Positions 1-8,886 of a DNA stretch of 31,043 nt are shown one piece after another (positions within the stretch are counted from its first letter, which is position 1; each line of letters opens with the position of its first letter). Where the stretch lies: positions 1 through 31,043 of the forward strand of contig CAMCWS010000013.1 of NCBI GenBank assembly GCA_945882755.1, in the 5' to 3' direction. The notes under the pieces are model-generated. The model was not told where the DNA came from and searched no databases. It saw only the letters and a program-made list of their open reading frames with translations. Made by a program: the position numbers and the translations under genes. This DNA is from Bordetella parapertussis (GTDB lineage Bacteria; Pseudomonadota; Gammaproteobacteria; Burkholderiales; Burkholderiaceae_C).

Positions 1-675
1 AATGGCGAGGTGGCAGCTCTCGGTAAACCGGTCAGCCCCTTGGACCGCATCGAGGTGGACAAACTAGCCCGAGGCCAGCAAGACAAACAAGTCACCATCA
101 TCTTGCACAAACCCATGGGCTTTGTCAGCGGCCAGGCCGAAGACGGCCATACACCCGCTATCAACCTGATTGAAGGCGGCAACCGCTGGCGCGACGACCG
201 CTCGCCCACCCGCTTTGTGCCGCGCCAACGCATGGGGCTGGCCCCCGCTGGCCGCTTGGACATCGATTCGGTGGGTTTGCTGGTGCTGACCCAAGACGGG
301 CGCGTGGCGCGGCAGCTGATTAGCGAGAACTCCGACGTGGAGAAAGAGTATTTGGTGCGCGTGCAGTACGGCCGACTGCCTGTGGGTGAGGTGCAAACCG
401 ATGTGCAGGCCTTGTTTCCGCCCGAGCAACTGGCCAAGCTGTGCCACGGCTTGGCGCTGGACGGCCAAGCACTGAAACCCGCCAAGGTCGACTGGCAAAA
501 CCCCGAGCAGCTGCGGTTTGTACTGAAAGAGGGCAAAAAGCGGCAAATCCGGCGCATGTGCGAGCTGGTCGGCCTGACCGTGGTGGGCTTGAAGCGCGTG
601 CGCATTGGCCGCGTGAAGCTGGGGCAACTGCCGGTGGGGCAGTGGCGGTATTTGGCGGCGGGTGAGGTGTTTTAG
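1..675 (+). CDS. RNA pseudouridine synthase, RsuA/RluB/RluF family (5'-truncated by window edge)
   Basis: Isomerises a specific uridine in ribosomal RNA (or, for RluF, also a tRNA) to pseudouridine. The frame is open to the left edge, so the N-terminus (normally an S4 RNA-binding domain) is cut; the visible start resembles the tail of an S4 domain. Visible family marks are the HKPMGFVS segment (motif I, normally NKPxGxxS), the GRLDIDSVGLLVLT segment carrying the catalytic aspartate of the GRLD motif, and KEGKKRQIRRMCELVG near the C-terminus, which is the usual KEGRNRQIRRM motif. The last motif and the ending LPVGQWR fit RluF-like members best, but the subgroup is not certain. A GTG at 10 is only an internal in-frame codon and probably not the start. 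Downstream lies a repeat-bearing gap before htpG. Confidence 0.85.
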   Translation, partial: NGEVAALGKPVSPLDRIEVDKLARGQQDKQVTIILHKPMGFVSGQAEDGHTPAINLIEGGNRWRDDRSPTRFVPRQRMGLAPAGRLDIDSVGLLVLTQDGRVARQLISENSDVEKEYLVRVQYGRLPVGEVQTDVQALFPPEQLAKLCHGLALDGQALKPAKVDWQNPEQLRFVLKEGKKRQIRRMCELVGLTVVGLKRVRIGRVKLGQLPVGQWRYLAAGEVF

Positions 676-727
676 GCCCCTTGAAATGAGGATTTTGAAC
701 CCTATATCTTTCTTTCCCTAACAACCT

Positions 728-836
728 GTCATTGCGAGCCAACCTGTCATTGCGAACGAAGCGAAGCAATCTGCCAAGCGAAACAATCTATGTAAATACT
801 GCCACGTCGCTTCGCTCCTCGCAGTGACGGACAATC
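728..836. repeat. GTCATTGCGA-type palindromic repeat cluster upstream of htpG (REP doublet)
   Basis: Two direct copies of GTCATTGCGA start at 728 and 746. The second extends into GAACGAAGCGAAGCAATC. About 45 bases on, an inverted copy (TCGCTTCGCTCCTCGCAGTGAC, ending at 828) faces it. Two REP-like units in head-to-head orientation with a short spacer have the layout of a REPIN. The unit is repeated at 2853-3066, 22620-22692 and 29884-29914. It is non-coding. Confidence 0.8.
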
Positions 837-890
837 GGCCAGCCTGATCTGGCGCTTTTTCTTAATTTCACTTTTGTTTTTACAAATCCC

Positions 891-2831
891 ATGAGCACCC
901 AAAAACACGCCTTCCAAGCCGAAGTGGCCCAACTGCTGCATTTGGTCACCCACTCGCTGTACTCCAACAAAGAAATTTTTCTGCGCGAGCTGATCTCCAA
1001 TGCGTCTGACGCTTGCGACAAGCTGCGTTATGAAGCGCTGAACAACGCCGCTTTGTTTGAAGACACACCGACGCTGGACATCCGCGTGGCGTTTGACAAG
1101 AAAGCTAAGACGCTGACCATCAGCGACAACGGCATCGGCATGAGCGAGCAAGAGGCGATTGACCATTTGGGCACGATTGCCAAAAGCGGCACCCGCGACT
1201 TCATGAGCAAGCTCTCGGGCGACCAGCAAAGCGACGCCAAAGACCAAGGCGCTTTGATTGGCCAGTTTGGTGTGGGCTTTTATTCGGGCTTCATCGTGGC
1301 CGACAAGATCGTGGTGGAAACCCGCCGCGCCGGCGCGCCAGCGGCCGAGGGCGTGCGCTGGACCAGCGGCGGCAGCGGCGACTTTGAGGTGGAGACCATC
1401 ACCCAAAACCAACGCGGCACGCACATCATCTTGCACCTGCGCGACGACGCCGACGAGTACCTGAGCAACTGGAAGCTCAAGTCCATCATCAACAAATACT
1501 CTGACCATATCGCCTTGCCCATATTGATGCGCAAGGAAGAATGGAAAGAAGGCGAAAACGACCAACCCGGCGAGATGGTGGTCACCGACGAGTGGGAAAC
1601 CATCAACAAAGCTTCGGCCTTGTGGACCCGCCCGAAAAAGGACATCACAGAAGAACAACACGCCGAGTTTTACAAAGCCATCAGCCACGACTTTGAGCCG
1701 CCGCTGGCGTGGAGCCACAACAAGGTGGAAGGCAGCACCGAATACACCCAACTGCTGTACCTACCCAGCAAAGCGCCGTTTGATTTGTGGAACCGCGAGA
1801 AAAAGGGCGGCATCAAGCTGTATGTGAAACGCGTGTTCATCATGGACGACGCCGAGGCCTTGCTGCCCACCTACCTGCGCTTTGTGAAGGGTGTGGTCGA
1901 CTCCGCCGATTTGCCCCTGAACGTGAGCCGCGAGTTGCTGCAAGAAAGCCGGGACGTGAAAGCCATCCGCGAGGGCAACACCCGCCGCGTGTTGTCCATG
2001 TTGGAAGACCTGGCCAAACACGACGCACCCGCCGCAGACGCCAGCGACGAGGACAAAAAAGACGCCGGCAAGTTCACCAAGTTCTATACCGACTTTGGCG
2101 CGGTCTTGAAAGAAGGCTTGGGCGAAGACTTTGCCAACAAAGACAAGATCGCCAAGCTGCTGCGCTTTGCCAGCTCCACCACCGATACGGTGAGCGTGGG
2201 CTTTGCCGACTACAAAGCGCGCATGAAGGAAGGCCAAGAGGCCATCTTCTACATCACCGCCGACAGCTTGGCCGCGGCCAAGAACAGCCCGCAGCTGGAA
2301 GTGTTTCGTAAAAAGGGCATCGAAGTGCTGCTGATGAGCGACCGCGTGGACGAATGGGCGCTGGGCTTCTTAAACGAGTTCGATGGCACCCCTTTGCAAA
2401 GCGTGGCCAAGGGCGCGTTCGACTTGGGCAAGCTGCAAGACGAAGAAGAAAAGAAAGCCGCTGAAGAAGCCGCCGAAACCTTCAAGCCCTTGCTGGCCAA
2501 ACTCAAAGAGGCTTTGAAAGACAAGGCCGAAGACGTGCGCGTCACCTCGCGCTTGGTCGATTCACCCGCGTGTTTGGTGGTGAAAGACGATGGCATGTCG
2601 CTGCAACTGGCCCGCATGTTGAAGCAAGCCGGCCAAAGCGCGCCCGAGAGCAAACCGATTTTGGAAGTGAACCCCGAGCACCCGCTGGTGAAAAAGCTCG
2701 ACACGCCCGAGGGAAACATCCACTTCCACGACCTCGCCCACATCGTGTTTGACCAAGCCCTGCTGGCCGAAGGCGGCATGCCCGAAGACCCCGCGGCTTA
2801 TGTCAAGCGGGTGAATGCTTTGTTGGTGTAA
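891..2831 (+). CDS. htpG: Molecular chaperone HtpG (bacterial Hsp90)
   Basis: Cytosolic ATP-dependent chaperone that acts on late folding intermediates and cooperates with DnaK. The 646-residue length is near the family norm (about 620-650). The N-terminal GHKL ATPase domain shows [16 protein letters not shown] (about residues 31-46), with the glutamate and asparagine that bind ATP and Mg. It also shows [14 protein letters not shown] and GQFGVGFYS, which form the ATP lid. The middle domain has the [19 protein letters not shown] and [11 protein letters not shown] segments with the conserved arginine. The C-terminal dimerisation domain ends without MEEVD, as expected for bacteria. The ATG at 891 has no strong Shine-Dalgarno sequence. 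I found no convincing sigma-32 promoter in the upstream gap, which is mostly taken by palindromic repeats. Confidence 0.98.
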   Translation: MSTQKHAFQAEVAQLLHLVTHSLYSNKEIFLRELISNASDACDKLRYEALNNAALFEDTPTLDIRVAFDKKAKTLTISDNGIGMSEQEAIDHLGTIAKSGTRDFMSKLSGDQQSDAKDQGALIGQFGVGFYSGFIVADKIVVETRRAGAPAAEGVRWTSGGSGDFEVETITQNQRGTHIILHLRDDADEYLSNWKLKSIINKYSDHIALPILMRKEEWKEGENDQPGEMVVTDEWETINKASALWTRPKKDITEEQHAEFYKAISHDFEPPLAWSHNKVEGSTEYTQLLYLPSKAPFDLWNREKKGGIKLYVKRVFIMDDAEALLPTYLRFVKGVVDSADLPLNVSRELLQESRDVKAIREGNTRRVLSMLEDLAKHDAPAADASDEDKKDAGKFTKFYTDFGAVLKEGLGEDFANKDKIAKLLRFASSTTDTVSVGFADYKARMKEGQEAIFYITADSLAAAKNSPQLEVFRKKGIEVLLMSDRVDEWALGFLNEFDGTPLQSVAKGAFDLGKLQDEEEKKAAEEAAETFKPLLAKLKEALKDKAEDVRVTSRLVDSPACLVVKDDGMSLQLARMLKQAGQSAPESKPILEVNPEHPLVKKLDTPEGNIHFHDLAHIVFDQALLAEGGMPEDPAAYVKRVNALLV

Positions 2832-2852
2832 CTGAGCTTCATTGAGCAAGGC

Positions 2853-3066
2853 GTCATTGCGAGGGGCAAAGCGACGAAGCAACCTCCGTCATTGCGAGGG
2901 GCAAAGCCCCGAAGCAATCTCCGTCATTGCGAGCTAAGCGAAGCAATCCATGTTGCAGATTGCTTCGCTTCGCTCGCAATGACGTTAGTGAGCAATGACG
3001 TGAGCGAGCAATATCGTTAGCGAGCAATGACGGAGGTTGCCTCGGGGCTTTGCCCCTCGCAATGAC
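2853..3066. repeat. Nested inverted array of GTCATTGCGA palindromic repeats
   Basis: Fills the htpG-srkA gap (convergent genes). Forward units start at 2853, 2888 and 2923. Inverted units end at 2983 and 3066. The outer inverted unit is nearly the mirror of the unit at 2888 (GAGGGGCAAAGCCCCGA), and the inner inverted unit mirrors the one at 2923, so the RNA or single strand could form a long branched hairpin. Between the inverted units are three tandem 16-base copies (see separate entry). A convergent intergenic location suits a transcription-end or nucleoid role, but that is inference. Confidence 0.85.
2983..3030. repeat. Three tandem 16-bp copies inside the palindromic array
   Basis: CGTTAGTGAGCAATGA (2983-2998), CGTGAGCGAGCAATAT (2999-3014) and CGTTAGCGAGCAATGA (3015-3030) are head-to-tail. 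They share CGT.AG.GAGCAAT and look like short derivatives of the inverted GCTCGCAATGACG end of the larger repeat. Confidence 0.8.
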
Positions 3067-3071
3067 AAAGG

Positions 3072-4061
3072 TCAAGCCATCAACTCAATTTGCTCACGCA
3101 GGGTGTCGCACTGCCCACGCCAATAATCGGCGGTGCCAAACCACGGAAAGTGCATGGGGAAGGCCGGGTCGTCTTGGCGGCTGGCCAACCATGCGCTGTA
3201 GTGAATGATGCGCAAGGTGCGCAGCGGCTCAATCCATTGCAGCTCTTGCCGGTCAAAGGGCCGCATGGTTTCATAGCCCTCAAGAACAATCGCGATTTTT
3301 TGGCGACGCTCCATCTCGTCGCCATGCAGCAGCATCCACAGGTCTTGCACTGCGGGCCCCATTCGCGCGTCATCAAGGTCCACGAAATGCGGCCCTGCTT
3401 CTGGTAAGCCTTCAGGCGTCCACAAAATATTGCCAGGGTGACAGTCGCCGTGAAGGCGCAGCAATTTCATCTTCTCTGGCATACGCACTTGCACCATCTC
3501 CAGCGCTTGGTTGCAAAGACCTAACCACTGCTGTGCCACTTCTGGGGCTACCCAACGGTTGCGCATCAACAAGTCACGCGACGCCTCGCCAAAGGTTTGC
3601 CTGTTCAATGCTGGTCTGTGGACAAACGCACTTCGCTCGCCCACCAAATGCATACGCGCCATCAAGCGCCCAATCCACATCAACACCTCAGGGTCGTCAA
3701 GCTCTGGCGAGCGTCCACCACGGCATGGGCTGACACTGAACCAAAAATGCCCGTCTACACCGTCGTGGGTGATACGCGCTTCATGCAAGCTCATCCCTTT
3801 GAGTGTGAGCGGCCCCACCACAGGAATGTCCTCGGCCATCAACTCTGCAGTGAAAGCGTGTTCTTCGCGAATTTGCGCTTCTGTCCAACGCTTTGGTCGG
3901 TAAAACTTGGCCACCACCGTGCTGTCGTCATCCAAATGCACTTGGTAAACACGGTTTTCATAAGAACTGAGTGCACTCAAGCGCCCGTCCACCGGCAGAC
4001 CCAAACCACTTAATGCATCCAACACCACCGAGGGCGTGAGCGCTTGGTAGGGGTGGCTCAC
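3072..4061 (-). CDS. srkA: Stress response serine/threonine kinase SrkA (YihE/RdoA family)
   Basis: Cytosolic protein kinase with an aminoglycoside-phosphotransferase (choline-kinase-like) fold; the E. coli member protects against stress-induced cell death and is part of the Cpx response. At 329 residues it matches the family length. Key residues are visible: the VVAKF lysine at about 52 for ATP binding, catalytic HGDCHPGN at 204-211, and the metal-binding DLDD at 228-231. The opening SYENRVYQV is the usual nucleotide-binding strand pair of YihE. The start is a GTG at 4061 directly abutting the TAG stop of the DUF1840 gene, so the two are probably translationally coupled. It is last in a hydrolase-DUF1840-srkA run. 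Confidence 0.93.
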   Translation of the reverse strand: MSHPYQALTPSVVLDALSGLGLPVDGRLSALSSYENRVYQVHLDDDSTVVAKFYRPKRWTEAQIREEHAFTAELMAEDIPVVGPLTLKGMSLHEARITHDGVDGHFWFSVSPCRGGRSPELDDPEVLMWIGRLMARMHLVGERSAFVHRPALNRQTFGEASRDLLMRNRWVAPEVAQQWLGLCNQALEMVQVRMPEKMKLLRLHGDCHPGNILWTPEGLPEAGPHFVDLDDARMGPAVQDLWMLLHGDEMERRQKIAIVLEGYETMRPFDRQELQWIEPLRTLRIIHYSAWLASRQDDPAFPMHFPWFGTADYWRGQCDTLREQIELMA

Positions 4062-4385
4062 CTACACGCCCCACACCACAGGCTGACCTGCTTTATGGCA
4101 GCGCTGCAACATATCGATGATTGGCTTGGTTCTTTGTCGCAAGCTGATGGTCTCGAATTTGGGTGGTGTTTGTCCCTGGTCTTTGGCTTGTGCCACAGCG
4201 TCAGCCTGTTGCAGTTCTTCCGTTGCGACAGCATCTTGCAATGCCTTGATGGCATCTGGCATTTGATCGGCTTCGATGATCCCCTTGGGCTCAACGGTTT
4301 TGCCTATCAGTTGTAAAAACTGTCTGCCTTGCGCTTCTAGCAGTATCAGGTCGCCAGCGGCTTTGGATTTGAATTTATATAGCAT
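4062..4385 (-). CDS. DUF1840 domain-containing protein
   Basis: Small (107-residue) cytosolic protein of unknown function, recognised from its N-terminus MLYKFKSKAAGDLILLE and the mid-region that links to a C-terminal RTKPIIDMLQRCHKAGQPVVWGV segment, which are typical of DUF1840 proteins of betaproteobacteria. There is no signal peptide or membrane segment. A GGGAGG motif lies with zero spacing directly before the ATG at 4385, unusually close for a ribosome binding site. It sits between the hydrolase (15 nt upstream) and srkA (adjacent), which suggests co-transcription. Function cannot be inferred from the neighbours. Confidence 0.85.
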   Translation of the reverse strand: MLYKFKSKAAGDLILLEAQGRQFLQLIGKTVEPKGIIEADQMPDAIKALQDAVATEELQQADAVAQAKDQGQTPPKFETISLRQRTKPIIDMLQRCHKAGQPVVWGV

Positions 4386-4400
4386 CCTCCCATTGTGCGC

Positions 4401-5237
4401 TTATGCCAAGGGCAGGCATTGCAAGAGCGTTTCATTGAAGGTCTGCGCCGCTTCAAACTGCACCCAATGCCCCGCACCTTGAATGACATGGAATTGCTGC
4501 AGATCACACCCACTCAGCAAGTCGGGCAGCAAATGCAACGAGCCTTGGTACAAGGCATCTTGCTCGCCCCAAATGCCATGCACTTCACACTTCCATTGTT
4601 TTTGCAAGGCCAACAAAGCGTCGCTGCGGGCAATGCGTCTTCTGCGCAAGCGGTCGCGCAGCACATTGTGTTCTTGCATAGCTAACAGGTCTGGGGTGAT
4701 GTTGTCTTCATCATGAATCATGATGGCCAACAAATTATTGCGGTGAACAGCCATGCGCTCTTCTATCGTCATGCCCACTTTAAAACCGCGCATATTGGGG
4801 ATGTTGTTCGACAAACCCAGCCCTGGCACGCCCACCAACACCATGCGCTGTATCAATGCAGGTTGTTGTGCTGCTAAAAAACCTGACATCAAACCACCGA
4901 AGGAGAATCCCACCACGTCCACAGCTTTGCCTTGAAACAAAGCTTGCAAGCCCAGCGCCAATGGATGCGCTAAATCATCGGCATCCTCGGCCCCTGGGGG
5001 TAATGCGGAGTCACCTAGGCCAGGTGTATCCAAGGCCCACACAGCGCGTGTTTGGCTCAAGGGCAAGACATTGCGCACCCAATGGTTCCAGCTGCCGCTG
5101 CCACCATGTAAAAGCACCAAGGGGTTATCGGCAGCTTCGTTCCATACATGCCAAACCTGCATACCTGAAGGTGTGGGGAGTTCGATGCGCTTGGCCTTGT
5201 CTAATGCTGCATCAATTTCTTGTTTCAAACTCATCAT
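4401..5237 (-). CDS. Alpha/beta hydrolase
   Basis: Cytosolic hydrolase of 278 residues with the MhpC/BphD-like alpha/beta fold. The oxyanion-hole motif VLLHGGSGSWNHW lies at 41-53. The strand LDTPGLGDS at 69-77 precedes the nucleophile elbow GFSFGG at 110-115, with the catalytic serine at 112. The C-terminal HVIQGAGHWVQFEAA segment supplies the histidine. The substrate cannot be told from sequence. ATG codons at 5237 and 5234 are both possible starts. The first lies 4 nt after a terminator-like hairpin that follows tRNA-fMet, so there is no room for a separate promoter unless it overlaps the tRNA; expression may depend on read-through. The gene heads the hydrolase-DUF1840-srkA run. Confidence 0.9.
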   Translation of the reverse strand: MMSLKQEIDAALDKAKRIELPTPSGMQVWHVWNEAADNPLVLLHGGSGSWNHWVRNVLPLSQTRAVWALDTPGLGDSALPPGAEDADDLAHPLALGLQALFQGKAVDVVGFSFGGLMSGFLAAQQPALIQRMVLVGVPGLGLSNNIPNMRGFKVGMTIEERMAVHRNNLLAIMIHDEDNITPDLLAMQEHNVLRDRLRRRRIARSDALLALQKQWKCEVHGIWGEQDALYQGSLHLLPDLLSGCDLQQFHVIQGAGHWVQFEAAQTFNETLLQCLPLA

Positions 5238-5241
5238 GCAA

Positions 5242-5265
5242 AACGCCCACTGGAAAGTGGGCGTT
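5242..5265 (-). terminator. Hairpin terminator after tRNA-fMet
   Basis: Nine-base perfect stem AACGCCCAC / GTGGGCGTT with a six-base loop, starting eight bases after the tRNA CCA end on the minus strand and followed by only a short T stretch. It probably ends the alpha-operon/tRNA transcript, although the weak T run and the adjacent start codon of the hydrolase suggest partial read-through. Confidence 0.7.
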
Positions 5266-5272
5266 GTGTGTT

Positions 5273-5349
<77 letters not shown>

Positions 5350-5371
5350 TCGTGTGAGGGGATTGTAGCTC

Positions 5372-5764
5372 TTATTCGGCTACAGCAGGGGTTGTTTCGG
5401 TGATCTCGGGACGGTCCACCAACTCAACCAATGCCATGGGTGCGTTGTCGCCAACGCGGAAACCCATTTTCAAAATGCGTGTGTAACCACCTGGACGTGT
5501 TTTGTAACGGGGGCCGAGTTCGGCGAAGAGCTTGACCACGTTGTCGCGGTTGCGCAAGCGGTTGAATGCCAAACGTTTGTTAGACAAAGTAGGTTCTTTG
5601 CCGAGCGTGAGCATAGGCTCGATAACGCGACGCAGCTCTTTGGCTTTGGGTAATGTGGTTTTGATGGCCTCGTGCTCGATGAGCGAGTTCATCATGTTTT
5701 GCAACATTGCCAGTCGGTGCGAGCTGGTTCTGTTGAGTTTGCGTAGTCCGTGTCCGTGACGCAT
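5372..5764 (-). CDS. rplQ: 50S ribosomal protein L17
   Basis: Large-subunit protein near the peptide exit tunnel. The N-terminus [17 protein letters not shown] is diagnostic, and the 130-residue length is close to the 127 of E. coli L17. It is last protein gene of the alpha part of the operon, after rpoA, as in E. coli. A 92-nt spacer with two hairpins separates it from rpoA, and a purine-rich AAAGGAAAC lies just before its ATG. It is followed directly by tRNA-fMet. Confidence 0.98.
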   Translation of the reverse strand: MRHGHGLRKLNRTSSHRLAMLQNMMNSLIEHEAIKTTLPKAKELRRVIEPMLTLGKEPTLSNKRLAFNRLRNRDNVVKLFAELGPRYKTRPGGYTRILKMGFRVGDNAPMALVELVDRPEITETTPAVAE

Positions 5765-5798
5765 GGTGTTTCCTTTTTAGATCTTCACTTGTTTTGCC

Positions 5799-5847
5799 GG
5801 CCGCCGTATCAGGTACGGCCAGGGGAGTGGCTGACTGGGGTCAGCAC
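5799..5847 (-). other. Paired hairpins in the rpoA-rplQ spacer
   Basis: Two stems lie back to back: GGCC..CGTA/TACG.GCC (5799-5820) and GTGGCTGAC/GTCAG-CAC (5827-5847). Neither has a T run, so they look like RNA stabilising or processing structures rather than terminators. Their function is not shown. Confidence 0.5.
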
Positions 5848-5856
5848 TTGTTGTTA

Positions 5857-6852
5857 TTAAATACGCTTGGCTTCCAAGCCAGCAGGTGGCCAGCTCTCGA
5901 GCTTCATGCCCAAGGTCAAGCCGCGAGAGGCCAACACTTCTTTGATTTCGTTGAGCGATTTGCGGCCCAGATTAGGCGTCTTGAGCAACTCGTTTTCTGA
6001 GCGCTGAATCAGGTCGCCAATGTAGAAAATGTTTTCTGCTTTGAGGCAGTTGGCTGAGCGAACGGTGAGCTCCAACTCATCCACGGGGCGCAACAGGATG
6101 GGGTCAAACTGCTGAGCGCTGCGAGGAGCAGGTGAATCAAAAGCGGCCAACTCATTGCCTTCGAGTTGCGCAAACACAGCGAGTTGTTCAACCAAGATTT
6201 TGGCGGACGAGCGAACTGCGTCTTCGGCGTTGATGGCACCGTTGGTTTCGATTTCGACCACCAAACGGTCCAAGTCCGTGCGTTGTTCGACACGGGCGTT
6301 TTCGACGCTGTAGCTCACACGCTTGACGGGTGAGAACGACGCATCCAACACAATGCGACCAATAGATTTGTTCACTTCATCTGCGTGACGGCGCATGCTG
6401 CCTGGCACATAACCACGGCCTTTTTCAACCTTGAGCTGGATGTCAATCTTGCCGCCTTGCGACAAATTAGCGATGACATGCTCAGGGTTGATGATTTCTA
6501 CGTCATGCGGTGTTTGAATGTCAGCAGCGGTGACTTGACCTTCACCATCTTTGCGCAAGCTGAGTGTGACTTCGTCGCGGTTGTGAAGTTTGAAGACCAC
6601 GCCCTTGAGGTTCAACAAAATATTGACCACGTCTTCTTGGACGCCGTCGATGGATGAGTATTCGTGCAACACGCCAGCGATGGTGACATCAGTGACGGCG
6701 TAACCGACCATGGATGACAACAAAACACGACGCAATGCGTTGCCCAAGGTGTGGCCATAGCCACGCTCAAAAGGCTCGAGCGTCACCTTGGCTCGGTTGT
6801 GGCCGAGTTGTTCTACTTGGATGGCTTTGGGCTTCAGGAGATTGGTTTGCAT
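5857..6852 (-). CDS. rpoA: DNA-directed RNA polymerase subunit alpha
   Basis: Scaffold for RNA polymerase assembly and contact point for activators and UP elements. 331 residues (E. coli 329). The N-terminal dimerisation domain (about 1-235) shows [21 protein letters not shown]. After a linker, the C-terminal helix-hairpin-helix domain (about 250-325) has [14 protein letters not shown], which carries the DNA-binding arginine and asparagine, and [12 protein letters not shown]. It lies between rpsD and rplQ in the classical order. The 109-nt gap to rpsD is longer than most gaps in the operon and shows no convincing promoter. Confidence 0.99.
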   Translation of the reverse strand: MQTNLLKPKAIQVEQLGHNRAKVTLEPFERGYGHTLGNALRRVLLSSMVGYAVTDVTIAGVLHEYSSIDGVQEDVVNILLNLKGVVFKLHNRDEVTLSLRKDGEGQVTAADIQTPHDVEIINPEHVIANLSQGGKIDIQLKVEKGRGYVPGSMRRHADEVNKSIGRIVLDASFSPVKRVSYSVENARVEQRTDLDRLVVEIETNGAINAEDAVRSSAKILVEQLAVFAQLEGNELAAFDSPAPRSAQQFDPILLRPVDELELTVRSANCLKAENIFYIGDLIQRSENELLKTPNLGRKSLNEIKEVLASRGLTLGMKLESWPPAGLEAKRI

Positions 6853-6961
6853 TCGTTTTTCCTCTCAATGCCCTCGGTTCGTTACACCGGTAAGGCTAGA
6901 TGATGACCCCTGCACACAGGTGCGGGCAGGGCGACGGATTCAAAGGGCCAACAAGCCCCGG

Positions 6962-7585
6962 TTAACGCGAATACAACTCGACAATCAGCGATTCGTTGAT
7001 GTCGGCAGCAAATTCGTCACGGTCAGGCGCCTTCTTGAAGATGCCTTCGGCTTTGTCAATGTTGACATCGACCCAAGCAGGGATGCCTACTTGAGTGGCC
7101 AGTTGCAAGGCTTCTAATACGCGGCCTTGCTTTTTAGATTTTTCGCGCACACCCACCACATCACCTGACTTGACGAGGTAAGAAGGGATGTTGACTTGGT
7201 GGCCATTCACGGTAATGGCTTTGTGCGACACCAATTGACGCGCTTCAGCACGTGTGGAGCCAAAGCCCATGCGGTAGACCACATTGTCCAAACGTGATTC
7301 CAGCAAAGACAACAGGTTGTTACCTGTGTTGCCCTTTTGCTGGTCAGCCATGGCGAAGTAACGGCGGAACTGACGCTCCAACACGCCATACATGCGCTTG
7401 ACCTTTTGCTTTTCACGCAGCTGCAAACCGAAGTCAGACATGCGCTGACCAGAGGTGCGGCCATGTTGGCCTGGTTTGCTGTCAAATTTCGCCTTGTCAC
7501 TGATAGAGCGTCGTGCGCTCTTCAAGAACAAGTCGGTGCCTTCACGGCGAGAGAGTTTGGCCTTAGGGCCTAAGTAACGTGCCAC
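6962..7585 (-). CDS. rpsD: 30S ribosomal protein S4
   Basis: Primary 16S rRNA binding protein that starts small-subunit assembly; in E. coli it also represses the alpha operon translationally. 207 residues (E. coli 206). The N-terminus [19 protein letters not shown] and the S4 domain with [28 protein letters not shown] (shown only in part as the motif, about 93-120) are diagnostic. The start is a GTG at 7585 preceded by GGAAG at good spacing. A CCCGCA/TGCGGG hairpin lies in the gap from rpsK. Confidence 0.98.
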   Translation of the reverse strand: MARYLGPKAKLSRREGTDLFLKSARRSISDKAKFDSKPGQHGRTSGQRMSDFGLQLREKQKVKRMYGVLERQFRRYFAMADQQKGNTGNNLLSLLESRLDNVVYRMGFGSTRAEARQLVSHKAITVNGHQVNIPSYLVKSGDVVGVREKSKKQGRVLEALQLATQVGIPAWVDVNIDKAEGIFKKAPDRDEFAADINESLIVELYSR

Positions 7586-7668
7586 TTGAACTTCCTTTTT
7601 GTCAACTGCCCGCAGCGAGTGCGGGGAGCCGTGGGTGCATTACCCGCGGCGGTGGGCTTGGTGAAAAA

Positions 7669-8073
7669 TTAGATGCGACGGCGCTTTTGCGGACGGCATC
7701 CGTTGTGGGGAACCGGCGTCACATCAGAAATGGAATTGATGCGAATGCCCAGGGCCGCCAACGCACGAACTGAAGACTCACGGCCGGGGCCGGGACCTTT
7801 GATTTCGACGTCGAGGTTCTTGATGCCCTGATCCATGGCTGCACGGCCAGCCACCTCGGAAGCCACCTGAGCGGCAAACGGTGTGGATTTACGTGAACCC
7901 TTGAAACCTTGACCACCCGAGGACGCCCAAGACAAAGCATTGCCTTGACGGTCGGTGATAGTAATGATGGTGTTGTTGAACGATGCATGCACGTGGGCAA
8001 TACCGTCCGCCACATTCTTGCGGACTTTTTTACGAACACGTTGTGCTGCTGAGTTGACGGGTGCTTTTGCCAT
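7669..8073 (-). CDS. rpsK: 30S ribosomal protein S11
   Basis: Platform protein of the small subunit, near the E site and the mRNA exit. 134 residues (E. coli 129). Recognised from [25 protein letters not shown] and the C-terminal [21 protein letters not shown], both nearly invariant. It starts 12 nt after rpsM, with an AGGGAT sequence before the ATG. Confidence 0.98.
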   Translation of the reverse strand: MAKAPVNSAAQRVRKKVRKNVADGIAHVHASFNNTIITITDRQGNALSWASSGGQGFKGSRKSTPFAAQVASEVAGRAAMDQGIKNLDVEIKGPGPGRESSVRALAALGIRINSISDVTPVPHNGCRPQKRRRI

Positions 8074-8085
8074 GAATATCCCTCT

Positions 8086-8451
8086 TTATTTCTTCAGCGA
8101 TTGAGCCGCCTTGCGGGGGCCTTTGCGTGTGCGTGCATTGGTGCGTGTGCGCTGACCGCGCATGGGCAAACCACGACGGTGACGGAAACCGCGGTAGCAA
8201 CCGATGTCCATCAAACGCTTGATGTTCATGGTGGTTTCGCGGCGCAAGTCACCTTCAATGGTGAACAGTGCAATCTGATCGCGGATTTTTTCCAAATCGG
8301 CGTCTGTCAGATCTTTGATTTTTTTGCTGTAAGCAATGCCGGTGGCTTCGCAAATTTTGCGAGCGCGGGTGCGGCCAATGCCAAAAATCGATGTCAAACC
8401 GATTTCGGTGTGCTTGTGCGGTGGGATGTTGATACCAGCGATACGTGCCAT
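8086..8451 (-). CDS. rpsM: 30S ribosomal protein S13
   Basis: Small-subunit head protein forming intersubunit bridges with L5 and contacting the P-site tRNA. 121 residues (E. coli 118). N-terminus [21 protein letters not shown] and the basic tail [23 protein letters not shown] identify it. Gene order rpmJ-rpsM-rpsK is standard. An AGAGGTC Shine-Dalgarno sequence lies before the ATG. Confidence 0.98.
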   Translation of the reverse strand: MARIAGINIPPHKHTEIGLTSIFGIGRTRARKICEATGIAYSKKIKDLTDADLEKIRDQIALFTIEGDLRRETTMNIKRLMDIGCYRGFRHRRGLPMRGQRTRTNARTRKGPRKAAQSLKK

Positions 8452-8479
8452 GTTGTGACCTCTTTAATGCGGTGAAAGA

Positions 8480-8593
8480 TCAGCCTTGACGCTGTTTGTG
8501 ACGCGGGTCGGTACAGATGACTCGCACCACGCCCTTGCGGCGGATGATTTTGCAATTGCGGCAAATTGTTTTGACCGAAGCCGAAACTTTCAT
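8480..8593 (-). CDS. rpmJ: 50S ribosomal protein L36
   Basis: Smallest large-subunit protein, 37 residues, too short for many gene callers. Translation begins [15 protein letters not shown] and ends DPRHKQRQG. It is the zinc-ribbon (C+) form: Cys11, Cys14, Cys27 and His32. A GGAGAATGAA sequence directly precedes the ATG at 8593. It sits between infA and rpsM as in other spc operons. Confidence 0.96.
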   Translation of the reverse strand: MKVSASVKTICRNCKIIRRKGVVRVICTDPRHKQRQG

Positions 8594-8659
8594 TTCATTC
8601 TCCAAAAAATCCTGAAACACGCCCTGCGTATTCCTTGCTAACTCTGCGTGTTCAGCGCC

Positions 8660-8878
8660 TTACTTGGCTCTGAACACAATCCTTGCCCGACTCAAATCGT
8701 AGGGCGTCATCTCAACCGTTACCTTGTCTCCTGGCAGGATTCGGATGTAGTGCATCCGCATCTTGCCGGAGATGTGTCCGAGCACCACATGACCATTTTC
8801 TAGTTTGACCCGGAAAGTGGCATTGGGGAGGTTTTCAACAACCTCTCCTTGCATCTGGATGACATCGTCCTTTGCCAT
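8660..8878 (-). CDS. infA: Translation initiation factor IF-1
   Basis: Binds the ribosomal A site during initiation and helps IF-2 and IF-3 select the initiator tRNA. 72 residues, the canonical length, with a single S1/OB fold: [38 protein letters not shown] and [15 protein letters not shown]. It lies 8 nt after secY and upstream of rpmJ. Betaproteobacteria often have a second infA elsewhere; this is the ribosomal-operon copy. Its presence in the same run as initiator tRNA is functionally coherent. Confidence 0.98.
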   Translation of the reverse strand: MAKDDVIQMQGEVVENLPNATFRVKLENGHVVLGHISGKMRMHYIRILPGDKVTVEMTPYDLSRARIVFRAK

Positions 8879-8886
8879 GCGCCCAA

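Noticed and set aside
747..1751. Long antisense open frame (334 codons) across htpG
   Set aside because: It mirrors the codon pattern of htpG, has no recognisable domain and its end runs through palindromic repeats; htpG is certain here.
2853..3066. CRISPR array
   Set aside because: Repeat units are palindromic and face each other, with no unique spacers of constant length and no cas genes.
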